Assembly: GCA_003118195.1 (NCBI GenBank)
Contig: BEXV01000588.1
Coordinates: forward strand, 128,948 to 139,219
Direction of reading: 5' to 3'
Origin: Hemicentrotus pulcherrimus
Taxonomy: Eukaryota > Echinodermata > Echinoidea > Camarodonta > Strongylocentrotidae
Length of the DNA stretch: 10,272 nucleotides
This document shows, piece after piece, positions 1 to 7,455 of this stretch (its first letter is position 1; each line of letters begins with the position of its first letter). The position numbers were made by a program, and so were the translations under genes. Below the pieces are notes generated by a model. It searched no databases and was not told the origin of the DNA. It was given only the letters and a program-made list of their open reading frames with translations.

Positions 1-14
1 GGGGGGGGGGGGGG
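1..14. repeat. Poly-G run at window edge
   Basis: The window opens with 14 consecutive G. A homopolymer exactly at the edge may be genomic (G-rich runs recur at 4856-4868 and 9694-9700) or a contig-end artefact. Sequence alone cannot decide. Confidence 0.8.
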
Positions 15-840
15 CGTTCTGGACAGCCAGGATAATGTCAATATCTTGTCACCAAACTATGTTCGCATTATAGCCCCTATCCAAAATATTATAGTGATGC
101 TATAGGATCAGTGCCAGGAGGTATGTTCATTTCTTACTTAGGAGTGAGGGGGCGACACCAAGTGGATTCGCTGTATTGCTATTTTGCAAGGCATTTAATA
201 TAGATATCGAGAGGCCTGTCGGTGCTTATAGGCTTAAAGGGACGTTGCATCCTGTCATGACCCAAAGAATTCTTGAGTAGAGGTTGGTTAAAACATCACA
301 GAAAATCTGAGACACTGTTAATCTTTGCTGGAAAGATGACTGAATGTTACAATCATTTGGGAATCGTACACACACGTACTGCACTGTACGGTATCCGCGC
401 TCGCACAAAATAACTTTAACATGTAAACCAATGGGGATCTCATCAAAATGTCACTATTTTCCCGGTACACCTGAGAAAAATATCTGATGCATGCATTACA
501 ATACATTCTTTTTAATACTATCCATACATTCAAACACCTGGCTGTATTTAAAGGGAAGTCAGGAAGAGCTCAGCTAGTGGAGGTATAAGGTGCCGAGAAG
601 GTTCGATTCGAGACGCAGGATGCGCCTCAGAAAATGGACCAAGATAACCAATTAGTGCAGCTCACCCTCCAGTTTCACCTTCACCTTCACATCCCAGTGG
701 CCGCACACGTCGATCTTCGTCCTTTATGTTCCCCCAATGTAGGAAATTATGAGTGATAAACAAAAAGGCTTTAAAAAAGCCTTGTTCAAATATTCCTTTT
801 TTTTAAATATATGTAATACGATTCAAGTTTCTGTATCTTA
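15..840. other. No gene recognised; AT-rich unassigned DNA
   Basis: I see no convincing exon here. Reading frames are short and AT-rich. A possible donor (GAG followed by GTATGT near 119) is not preceded by a frame open through to it. A degraded tRNA-like pair of boxes occurs near 568-610 but is about 10 nt too short between boxes. A short CTTCAC repeat lies near 674-690. Confidence 0.5.
765..783. repeat. Perfect 8-bp hairpin
   Basis: AAGGCTTT (765-772) and AAAGCCTT (776-783) are exact reverse complements separated by AAA. The right arm is part of a module that recurs near 965-993. In a eukaryotic setting this is not read as a terminator; it is more likely a fragment of a dispersed repeat. 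Confidence 0.6.
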
Positions 841-993
841 TACCACTGAGCTCAGTGAATGTGTTTTTCTGGCAAAACAGATTGTAATCAAAGTGAGTGT
901 ATAAGTTCCATGCCATATAACATATTTTTGCCTTAGTAGTATATATCCAACAAAGACAAATGCCTTTAAAAAAAAGCCTTCTCGAACTAATCC
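770..993. repeat. Diverged direct repeat pair (770-796 and 965-993)
   Basis: Two stretches share TTT, a run of 6 to 8 A, GCCTT, then a diverged block ending in TCC (GTTCAAATATTCC against CTCGAACTAATCC). They lie about 195 bp apart in the same orientation. Short direct repeats of this kind fit the ends or internal duplications of a small non-autonomous element, but I cannot name a family. A 14-bp perfect palindrome (844-857) lies between them. Confidence 0.45.
844..857. repeat. 14-bp perfect palindrome CACTGAGCTCAGTG
   Basis: The sequence equals its own reverse complement with no central spacer. It could be a dimeric protein-binding site or chance; no nearby gene gives it a role. Confidence 0.55.
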
Positions 994-1078
994 AAAGAAA
1001 CGATTGATGGCATACTGTTTCATCATCTTGGCTTCTGTAGAACCAATTGAAAGCAACGAACTCGAGTTAGGAGGAGTC

Positions 1079-1100
1079 ATAGCCGTGGGAGGACGGCTAT
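1079..1100. repeat. Perfect 8-bp hairpin near LINE 3' end
   Basis: ATAGCCGT (1079-1086) and ACGGCTAT (1093-1100) are exact reverse complements around the 6-nt loop GGGAGG. It sits about 50 bp beyond the microsatellite tail of the adjacent LINE. It may belong to a separate older repeat covering roughly 838-1100, which I cannot classify. Confidence 0.5.
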
Positions 1101-1148
1101 ATAGGCCAACATGAAATAACGTTCAAGAAGAAGAAGGATATTTTAGTA

Positions 1149-1216
1149 GCAATAATAATAATAATAAAGATAATAATAATAATAATATTATTATTTATTA
1201 TTATTATCATTATCAT
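1149..1216. repeat. ATT/AAT microsatellite, tail of LINE
   Basis: AAT triplets (from about 1149) switch to ATT triplets (to about 1216), giving a self-complementary stretch. Read on the minus strand it follows the LINE 3' end, so it is most simply the expanded microsatellite tail of that element. Confidence 0.75.
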
Positions 1217-2315
1217 TTATATACCGCGCTTTTCCCAGAGCGGATCAAAGCGCTTACAACAAGGAGAATCCTACAACAAATGAAAATGAAAACTTACAGA
1301 ATCCTAAAAATCTGGATTACAAAAAAGAAAAGTCCCTTTTTGAATGAAGAGACAGATGGTGATTGTCTGAGTATTAAAGGTAGCCTATTCCAATGTTTAG
1401 ATGCAGTTATAATGAAAGTTCTATCTCCAACTAGTTTCCATGTGATGTTGTATGTAAGACGGATTGGGTCACCGGAGGCCAGGGGTTTATATTATTGGGT
1501 CGGGGCTATACCATAACTCAGAATGATATTAATATATAAAGGAAATCAAGACGATTTGGTTACCTTTTGATCCAATTCTTCGTTTATTATTCTCAACTCG
1601 AGCAACCTGTCAAAATTAGCATATTCATAAATCATCTAATTTGAATATTCGTGAGTTGCCTGTTTGTTTAGGGATTTAAAGACTAAAAATAGTAATTTAA
1701 AAACTCTACAATGTCTTACAGAAAGCCAGTGCATGCAACGTGTCAAGGAGTGGTTTAGGTGAGAGAGATCTCGTAAACTGATAAATTAGCGGGGATGCCT
1801 AATTTTGAAGTCATTGGATACGATCTAATTAATTGCGTAACAGGGATAGTGTAAAGAAGGCCATTGTAGTAATCTCAACGGGACAGAACAGGAGAACGTA
1901 TTGAGTTGTTACAGGCGGATTGATTAATGTATCTTCTAATTCTAGAAATGTTTCTTAAATGATAAGTTGCAGTAGTACTTATTTGAGAGACGCGATCTGA
2001 CACTGACATTTATCTATCCAAGAGCACACCTAGATTCTAAACAGTGACTGAATATATCACCAACTTTTAACTTAAGATCTGGTAGATTGCGTAAACTGTG
2101 AGGAGAGGCTATTCTGTCTTCGAGTCATTTAAAGCAACAACTAAGTCTCCTGGGATTTGGGGATTGAATGAAGTATACAATTGGGTGTCATCTGCATAAA
2201 GATGGTAATTGATACAATGGTATCTAATGATATTACCAACTGGGAGAGTGTATATAGAATACCCGGGAGCCCTACTATCGTTCCCCGATGAAGTCCAAAT
2301 TCAAGATTAGTAGGT

Positions 2316-2612
2316 TTAGATAGTTCGCCAGCAATGACTCTGGAGGACCATCCTGTGAGATAGGGACCATAACAGAGATGTAGATCTTACACCTATTCTG
2401 CTGTAAAGACGGGATATCCCGTGTTCGATCGTGTCTAATGCAGCAGATAAATCTAAAAGTGCAATCAAATCAACTCTCTTACAGTCAAGAGAAAACATAA
2501 TATCATTCTTAACCTTAACCAGTGCTGACTCTGTGCTATGCTGTGGCCTGTAAGCAGATTGAACAGAATCAAACATGTTATTATTTTCGATGTGTGGATT
2601 AGATGTAAACAA
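2316..2612 (-). pseudogene. LINE reverse transcriptase fragment (palm, motif A)
   Basis: This is the longest open piece of the LINE coding region, 98 codons, lying inside the 1149-2789 element. It carries the family's SAYRPxHSTExAL signature at residues 19-31 and palm motif A at 52-61, LLDLSAALDT, where D54 (codon 2451-2453) would be the first metal-binding aspartate. The usual AFD is ALD here. The second catalytic pair, YADD at 2187-2198, lies in the same frame but beyond a stop at 2313-2315 and a frameshifted stretch. Upstream, the same frame continues through a stop into NYRPVFNLSFLGKL, so the ATG at 2612 is not a real start. An intact family RT would be several hundred residues. Confidence 0.88.
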
Positions 2613-2802
2613 TTAAACTGCTTTTTCATTAAGTTTACCGAGAAAGGACAGATTAAAAACTGGTCTGTAGTTTATAAGTTCGTTTTGATCCAGGTTCGGC
2701 TTTTTCAAGAGAGGTCAACAATTGCTGAATGTGCTCCCAAAAGGAACCTACCTGAAGATAGAGAAATATTAAAAATGTCAGTAATTAAGGGCAATAACTG
2801 TA

Positions 2803-2828
2803 ATAATAAGTATAATAATACTTATTAT
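2803..2828. repeat. Perfect 11-bp hairpin at LINE 5' junction
   Basis: ATAATAAGTAT (2803-2813) and ATACTTATTAT (2818-2828) are exact reverse complements around AATA. It lies just beyond the last recognisable LINE codons. Such AT palindromes form cruciforms easily and may mark the insertion or truncation point. Confidence 0.6.
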
Positions 2829-2879
2829 GATAACAAAACCAAAAAGTGAACAATTTCTGCTATGATTATAACAACGATT

Positions 2880-2900
2880 ACTACTACTACTACTACTACT
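2880..2900. repeat. ACT trinucleotide microsatellite
   Basis: About seven ACT repeats in a row. A frame translating it gives poly-threonine and is not considered coding. Confidence 0.85.
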
Positions 2901-2977
2901 ATACTACAAGGCCTACTTCTTATTTTGTTTACCCATAGAGGCCTAGCTCATTTCGTTCCATCGCAATGCATCGATGT

Positions 2978-2991
2978 ATGCATGCATGCAT
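2978..2991. repeat. ATGC tetranucleotide palindrome
   Basis: ATGCATGCATGCAT is a perfect palindrome of alternating purine and pyrimidine, a class of sequence able to form left-handed or cruciform DNA. It lies at the left edge of the candidate retrocopy. Confidence 0.55.
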
Positions 2992-3230
2992 TTTTGGATT
3001 ATATAACTGCATATGTTTTCTTTGAAAATATGAATTTTTGTTTCGAATATGATGTATAGAAACGAACTATGTACGTTTCTTTTGAAGCCGTTTGTAAGAC
3101 AAAGATTTATACTGATTTATAATGTCATCACAATTGCAGTGAGCGTTACATATGATGATTGTAATTTGTACTATGATTGTAATTTGTTTCAAGAGAAAAA
3201 GAATAAAAACTGACCATAAAAAAAAAAAAA
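2982..3230 (+). mobile_element. Candidate retrocopied transcript 3' end with poly-A
   Basis: An AATAAA signal at 3202-3207 is followed 10 bp later by a run of 14 A (3218-3231), the arrangement expected of a reverse-transcribed, polyadenylated RNA. The octamer ATGTATGC occurs immediately left (2974-2981) and right (3231-3238), consistent with a target-site duplication. The body looks like AT-rich 3' UTR with no reading frame, so the source gene or element cannot be named. The flanking repeat lies in ATGC-rich DNA, so coincidence is possible. Confidence 0.45.
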
Positions 3231-3239
3231 ATGTATGCG

Positions 3240-3829
3240 ATGCATCGGTTCTTTGCACCTTCGGGTTACGCAAACTTTCGTGAAAATTCCAGTCCTTATT
3301 ATTAAAGGGTCAGGAATAACGTTTGTGAAATACTTGTCTCTCAACGCCAGATTTTTGGGTCCAGTTAACCAGACTCTTTCTGAAAAACCGACAGCAAATC
3401 TAAGAAAACTCATTTTAATACGGAATACATACATTCGATAATAAAAAAGGCTAAGGAAAGACATCTCGTTGTACTTGATATCATTTCACAAAATTTGTTG
3501 CTGTTATTTATATTTCTTTGGCAACCAGTCAGGACTGGAACTATTTTTCACTAATATTAATTGTAATATAGTGTATTTTAATTCTATATCCGTATCTCAA
3601 AGAGCACCTTAGAAAACATACGATTATTTGCATTCAATTTACCCGACCTTTAGTGAATATTGAGGGATATTTTCCACAAAACATCGTGTAACCCGACAAC
3701 ATGAAGCACACAACCTTTCGTGATTATGGGAGTTCGTTTTCATGAAAGTTTGTGGAACCGACCCGACATGAACACCCGATGGAACGAAGTAAGCCGAGAA
3801 GCCTCTTTGGCATCAATGCCGATCTACTT
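3240..3829. other. No gene recognised
   Basis: This is AT-rich DNA with short unconvincing frames on both strands. The motif ACCCGAC recurs (near 3642, 3690 and 3760), twice followed by a CATGAA-like string, which may be a diverged duplication. I see no splice-flanked exon. Confidence 0.5.
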
Positions 3830-4012
3830 GATCGTATGAGGACCTTGATTTTATTATTAACCCAGCAGTAAAATGATACCCATGTACACCGGGGTGGAGG
3901 GTGGCACATGTGGATTAATGTTTTTTTTCAAAAGAACTTAGTGCCGGACTAGGGTTGGAACCCCCAACCCTTAGATTCAGAGTCAAGTCAATGAACCACT
4001 ATACCATCCCTA
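3830..4012 (-). mobile_element. tRNA-derived SINE, Gln-like head
   Basis: Read on the minus strand from 4012, a 73-nt tRNA-like head (4012-3940) has an A box TGGTATAGTGGTTCAT (4006-3991) and a B box GGGGTTCCAACCCT (3964-3951), with an anticodon-loop region CTCTGAA resembling tRNA-Gln(CUG). The stems are imperfect, so it is not a working tRNA. The body continues CCGGCACTA, then a CTCCACCCCGGTGTACATGGG block near 3887-3905, and a short TAATAATAAAA stretch. The same body block occurs in the plus-strand SINE at 6981-7275. The 3' limit is uncertain. Confidence 0.72.
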
Positions 4013-4207
4013 TATGATTTAGTTCGTGAGGCTCATGAGGCGATTCCTGAGAAATTATATAATAGCGACACAATTACAATAGCCCCTCATATAAATTCAT
4101 GATGAATTTTGCGGAAATGAAAGAAAACCACCTTTCAAATGAGGATATTAAAATACATTTATAGTATAAAAATGACACTTAAATTGTCAAACTCATCATA
4201 TTATTAA
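4013..4207. other. No feature recognised
   Basis: AT-rich sequence without an open frame or repeat that I can support. Confidence 0.5.
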
Positions 4208-4444
4208 CCTCTTCTTTCTTTGTTCTTATTTGCCTCCCCGCTCTAATTCTGTCTCTTCTTTTCTGGTTCTACTTCTTTCCTGTAACTCCCTCTCCATTTT
4301 CTTCTCTCTTTATCTCTCTCTCCCTCTTACTCACTCACTCACTCTCTCTCTTCCCTCCCTTTGTCTCTATCTCTCTCTTTATCTTTATCTCTCGATCTCC
4401 ACATCTCTCTTTCTCTTTCTCCTTCTTCCCATCTTCTTCATTTT
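4208..4444 (+). repeat. Polypyrimidine tract (CT-rich microsatellite)
   Basis: About 237 bp are strongly pyrimidine-rich on the plus strand, with CTCT, CTTT and ACTC blocks, becoming almost pure pyrimidine toward 4440. If the 4448-4553 segment is an exon, this is an unusually long polypyrimidine tract for its 3' splice site. Frames through it translate to low-complexity Leu/Ser and are not coding. Confidence 0.85.
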
Positions 4445-4447
4445 GAG

Positions 4448-4553
4448 TAGAGAGTCTGATACACTCACCCATCTCAATGACACAGAATTACACACATTAG
4501 ACATCAGTGAGATACAGAAGCTCTTCATGAATATTGAGACAACGTTCACATTG
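4448..4553 (+). CDS. Possible internal exon, unknown product
   Basis: A 106-bp segment lies between a pyrimidine tract ending in TTTTGAG and a consensus donor, TTG followed by GTAAGT (4554-4559). Only one of the three plus-strand frames is open across it; the other two stop early. That frame reads ESDTLTHLNDTELHTLDIS and then EIQKLFMNIETTFTL, a hydrophilic, helix-prone string unlike the low-complexity flanks. The donor falls at phase 0; the acceptor is ambiguous because AG occurs at 4447, 4450, 4452 and 4454. I do not recognise the protein. An open frame of 35 codons can arise by chance, and no partner exon is identified in the window, so this stays tentative. Confidence 0.35.
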
Positions 4554-4589
4554 GTAAGTTACCTGAATCCTATCCACTAGCGTACCTGA

Positions 4590-4832
4590 GGGGGGGGCAC
4601 AAGGGAAAAAAAGAAAAAGGGGGAAAGGGGGAAGGAAAAAAGGGAAAGAGAAAAAAAAGGGAAAGAAAAGAAAAGAAAGGAAAGGAAACAAACAAAAAAA
4701 GGAAAAGGGGAAAGAAAAGAAAGGAAAGAGAGAGAAAAAAGGAAAAAAAGGAACAGGAAAGAAAAAGGAAGAAAAAGAGAAAAGGGAAAAGAAAAGGAAA
4801 AAAAATGGGGAAATTAAAAAAAAAAAAAAAAA
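4590..4832 (+). repeat. Polypurine tract
   Basis: From 4601 to 4832 there are only six pyrimidines (4689, 4693, 4754, 4806, 4814, 4815) in 232 nt; the tract ends in 17 A. An 8-G run (4590-4597) precedes it. Homopurine-homopyrimidine DNA of this length can adopt triplex (H-DNA) structure. The long Phe/Ser-rich frames on the minus strand across it are composition artefacts. Confidence 0.9.
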
Positions 4833-4870
4833 CCATGGCCGTACGCACCGGGGATGGGGGGGGGGGGGAG
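4833..4870 (+). repeat. G-rich repeat terminus with 13-G run
   Basis: CCATGGCCGTACGCACC is followed by G4-AT-G13-AG. The CGTA core followed by long G runs resembles the segments at about 4576-4600 and 9678-9713, suggesting degenerate ends of one dispersed repeat family. Assignment to a transposon superfamily is not possible from this alone. Confidence 0.45.
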
Positions 4871-5482
4871 TTGACCCCATATATTTTGAAACGTACAAGT
4901 CAGGTTTTTTTCCTGAAAATGTTTAACAAAGTTCACAAGTAGTGTAGGCCTATACCAAATCCTTCAATTCTACTTTTGAAAATGCGAAAGTACCCTCATT
5001 ACCAGTTCGGTCGCTCGAACTCCCTTCACTCCTTTCGCTTTTGAGTTTCTTCAAAAGCTTTTTACGAATCTTTCCCCCTCCCCCACCAGAAAATTATTCC
5101 CCATATGGCCCTGAAAAAGACAAATGAAAATAGGAAAATAAAAGTGATATAACAAATACGAAACTCTTCGCTGGCGCGAGCTGCTTGATTTTGTATTTAT
5201 TAATTTCACTTGCTCGTCCCCCTGAAAAAGGAAAAGGATTAGCATTGCCTAGAATACATTATTGTGCCCGCCCCGACAGGCCCCGACCTGCAACCATGGA
5301 AACAATAACACCCAATTTATGTACCAAATGTTACTAAAAGAGAGTAATTCTCGCTCGCTACGCCCCTCGCGAATAAATGGAATAGACAATGCTTTGAAAA
5401 CAATTGTGCCCACCCTTGACCTACAAAAATATCATTAAAAATGGAAGTGTTTTTTTCGCCCTCTCACCAAAAAGGAATTGGT

Positions 5483-5499
5483 ATCGCGTTAAACGCGAT
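5483..5499. repeat. 17-bp palindrome ATCGCGTT-A-AACGCGAT
   Basis: Two exact 8-bp arms flank a single A. It lies inside one unit of the tandem array and is not shared by the other units, so it is probably a local change. Confidence 0.5.
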
Positions 5500-5617
5500 T
5501 GCGCCCATCTCGACCTGCACCAATAAAAACAAGTTTATGTATTAATTTCTATTAAAAGAGAATAGATTTGTTTTAGTTGCTCGCTATGCTTGCTCGCCAA
5601 AATGGAATTGACATTTT

Positions 5618-5750
5618 GTTTTTATATTTGTATAACATGTCTCTGTATTATGCTATGTAACTGTTTTTAAGATGCACGGACTTGCTGAAGAACAGCCTTT
5701 GGCTGAAGCAAGTGCCCGTGTTGAAATAAAATAAACTGAACTGAACTGAA
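5618..5750 (+). mobile_element. 5'-truncated non-LTR 3' tail, ACTGA-tailed
   Basis: This is a short insert ending in AAATAAAATAAA and ACTGA repeats (5734-5750), typical of a non-LTR retrotransposon 3' end. Just before the tail, 5675-5720 folds into a two-tier hairpin: CACGG/CCGTG and ACTTGCT/AGCAAGT outside, CAGCC/GGCTG around TTT inside. It splits a unit of the tandem array, and ACATTT occurs on both sides (5611-5616 and 5750-5755), consistent with a short target-site duplication. No coding sequence remains, so the clade cannot be named. Confidence 0.65.
5675..5720 (+). other. 3' stem-loop of LINE tail
   Basis: The outer stem pairs 5675-5679 with 5716-5720 and 5680-5686 with 5707-5713, leaving a 2-nt bulge (5714-5715). 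The inner stem pairs 5693-5697 with 5701-5705. In several non-LTR families a 3' RNA stem-loop is recognised by the reverse transcriptase; that role here is an inference. Confidence 0.6.
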
Positions 5751-5998
5751 CATTTCTAACAAAATATGTCCGCCCCCTTGCCTGCAACAATAATCCCAGT
5801 AAATAAGTACCAAACGTTATTTTAAGAGATATTGTTTCCTCGCTCGCCAGAATTGATGAATTGATTGATTTTAGTGATTAATGTATGAGTTGATTTGTGT
5901 CGCCCCGACCTGCAACATAAAGATTTATGTTTATATACCAATTATCATTGAAAGAAAAGTTCATTTTTGCTCGCTCGTTATACGATCACTCCCGAATA

Positions 5999-5999
5999 N
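5999..5999. other. Ambiguous base N
   Basis: A single undetermined base is present, showing draft-quality sequence. It lies at the right end of the tandem array and affects no supported gene. Confidence 0.99.
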
Positions 6000-6228
6000 T
6001 GTGATTCTTTCTTGTAGATATCAAACGACTAACTTTCTTATTTTTGAAGAAGATAAGGTAGAATTGAAATAAAAAACATTTAATAGGTCAAAGCAATGAA
6101 AGTTGGACATCCATTTTACATTGAGATTCAGCCGACACTTTTTCATCCGTGCAATCATTTTATTAGCAAGCCTATACAGATTTAATTTTCTATGATGGAT
6201 AATAAGAAATATAAATAAAATATTAATA

Positions 6229-6378
6229 TAGATTCTGTTGAACTCTACCGGAAATGTATACTAAAATGAATGCTACATCGCATATCCGCTCTTATTCTTC
6301 TTATTTTTTTTGGTAGATTCTGTTGAACTTTACCGGGCATATAAAACAATACATCGTATATCCGCTCTTATTCTTATT
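6229..6378 (+). repeat. Two-copy direct repeat, 85-bp period
   Basis: Copy one (6229-6304) and copy two (6314-6378) both begin TAGATTCTGTTGAACT and end ACATCG-ATATCCGCTCTTATTCTT. The opening 23 nt differ at one position, while the middle differs by an indel of roughly 11 bp. This is a fairly recent local tandem duplication; no function is apparent. Confidence 0.8.
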
Positions 6379-6980
6379 CAAATTAGAGGAAAGGAAAGAT
6401 ATTTTCCTGGCTAGTTTCATTAACTGATTCTAAATCGGCCAGATTCTAGTCATGCTAGTCGTTACATTCGAACATGATGCCGGCAATTAAGATAGCGTGC
6501 AAACTATTTGCACACTGGATTACGGAAGTAAAACTTCTTCCTATTTCATATATTTGATAATTTGGTTGATATATGGATCTGACAAACCTACTAGATGTCC
6601 CCCTCCATCTCTTATTGTTTCCCCCTTAGTGTGGCCTGTCTCATCTCTTCTTCTTTATATTTCTTTTAAAACTAGTCAATATAATTTTTGCGCACCTCTT
6701 CATTCGACTTTTGTATAGTGTTACATCCGACATTAGTAAAACGAAGTTAAATTATGGCGGCGTGTATCATTAAATAACATTTAATTTCATTCATTCATTT
6801 AATATGCTGTTGCAAAGAAGACAACAAAAAGGAGAGGGAAAATGTAAAGAAAAAGGACAAATCCTGTTACGCTAGGCTTGTTTGGATTTTGTTTGTTTGA
6901 CAGAAAACATACACTATCGTATAGAGACTTGGAGAAATATACACAAGCTCCTAGCGGCACGTTTGTTACTGTATTAAAGG
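6379..6980. other. No gene recognised
   Basis: A 73-codon frame at 6497-6718 is AT-rich with no family resemblance, and I do not accept it as coding. I see no splice-flanked exon or repeat of note in this stretch. Confidence 0.45.
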
Positions 6981-7275
6981 AGTGTCGTGGTCGAGTAGTT
7001 TAAGGCGCTTGACTGAAGATGCGAAGGTCGAGGGTTCGAATCCCGACACGGCACTATTATCCTTTGGCAAGATATTTACCTGGACTTGGTACTCTCCACC
7101 CAGGTGTTAAATGGGACGCGAAGAGTCCATGTGGTTGAATGAGCAAGTGTGCGCTTGTAAAATGGCCTGAATCCGATGACCAGGGTAATAATATATCTGT
7201 AAAGCGCTCATTAGGCATATCGTTGTATCAGTGTATTGGGCGCTATCTAAAAGCGGAATATTAATATTATTATCA
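6981..7275 (+). mobile_element. tRNA-derived SINE, Ser/Leu-like head
   Basis: The tRNA-like head (6981-7054) has an A box TGGTCGAGTAGTTTAAGG (6988-7005), typical of Ser/Leu-class D arms, and a B box GGTTCGAATCC (7033-7043), the two internal RNA polymerase III promoter elements. The body carries CTTTGGCAAGATATTTACC, then CTCCACCCAGGTGTTAAATGGG (near 7095-7116), and a tail with GTAAAGCGCT and GGGCGCTATCTAAAAGCGG (about 7199-7257) ending in ATT repeats. The tail resembles the 3' end of the LINE at 1149-2789, suggesting it borrowed that kind of reverse transcriptase. Stem pairing is imperfect, so it is not a functional tRNA gene. Confidence 0.82.
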
Positions 7276-7455
7276 TTAACACGGTGCTTAAGCTCCTGAA
7301 AATTAGTCGCTCCGTGTAGACCACAGCGCTATGGCATTACATCTAGCATGCTCGAGGTTTAACTAGCTAACTGCAGCAATGTTTCGCAGAATTCATACTA
7401 ATTAATAATATTCAGGGGCACCATAAAAGTATTTATGATTGGAATTACACATTTT

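Larger units (their letters stand above)
1149..2789 (-). mobile_element. 5'-truncated, inactivated L2/CR1-like LINE
   Basis: This is a non-LTR retrotransposon remnant read on the minus strand. From its 5' side it carries a KPNLD...NYRP finger segment (about 2616-2700), the palm block QSAYRPQHSTESAL and LLDLSAALDT (2612-2420), a frame-shifted stretch like the family's fixed FGVPQGS region (about 2255-2350), the catalytic YADD box (2187-2198), a C-terminal HLRNISRIRRY segment (about 1930-1970), and the end segment VGDRTF...WNRLPL...SSFKKGLF (1329-1436). Stops and frameshifts break the frame throughout, so it cannot encode active enzyme. The 3' end is a GCGCT-containing hairpin-like tail (about 1200-1262) running into ATT/AAT microsatellite. 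The endonuclease domain is absent, which fits 5' truncation. L2/CR1 placement rests on motif spacing and tail; clade is inference. Confidence 0.9.
4980..6000 (+). repeat. Degenerate tandem repeat array
   Basis: A diverged unit recurs with the order: CGCCC-C-GACCTGCAAC motif, AATAA...ATTTATGTACCAA, TTA-TAAAAGAGA, TCGCTCGC, then GGAATTGACA. The CGACCTGCAAC-like motif ends near 5294, 5426, 5520, 5788 and 5916. Spacings are about 132, 94, 268 and 128; the long one contains a 133-bp LINE insert, leaving about 135. The left edge (from about 4980, TCGCTCG without the full motif) is poorly preserved. No coding role is visible. Confidence 0.65.

Noticed and set aside
15..119. Exon ending at GAG followed by GTATGT
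   Set aside because: None of the three frames stays open up to the donor.
568..610. tRNA-like A box and B box (GCTCAGCTAGTGG and GGTTCGATTCG)
   Set aside because: The distance between boxes is about 10 nt too short, no stems form, and no SINE body follows.
838..1080. Minus-strand frame of 80 codons
   Set aside because: It overlaps the duplicated module and palindromes, so it is more likely repeat DNA than a gene; no family resemblance.
4230..4898. Long reading frames at 4230-4580 (+), 4497-4898 (-) and 4570-4848 (-)
   Set aside because: They are mostly translations of pyrimidine or purine tracts giving Leu/Ser or Phe/Ser low complexity. Only the 4448-4553 part has independent support.
6981..7054. 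Functional tRNA gene
   Set aside because: Stem pairing is imperfect and a SINE body and tail follow directly, so it is a SINE head.
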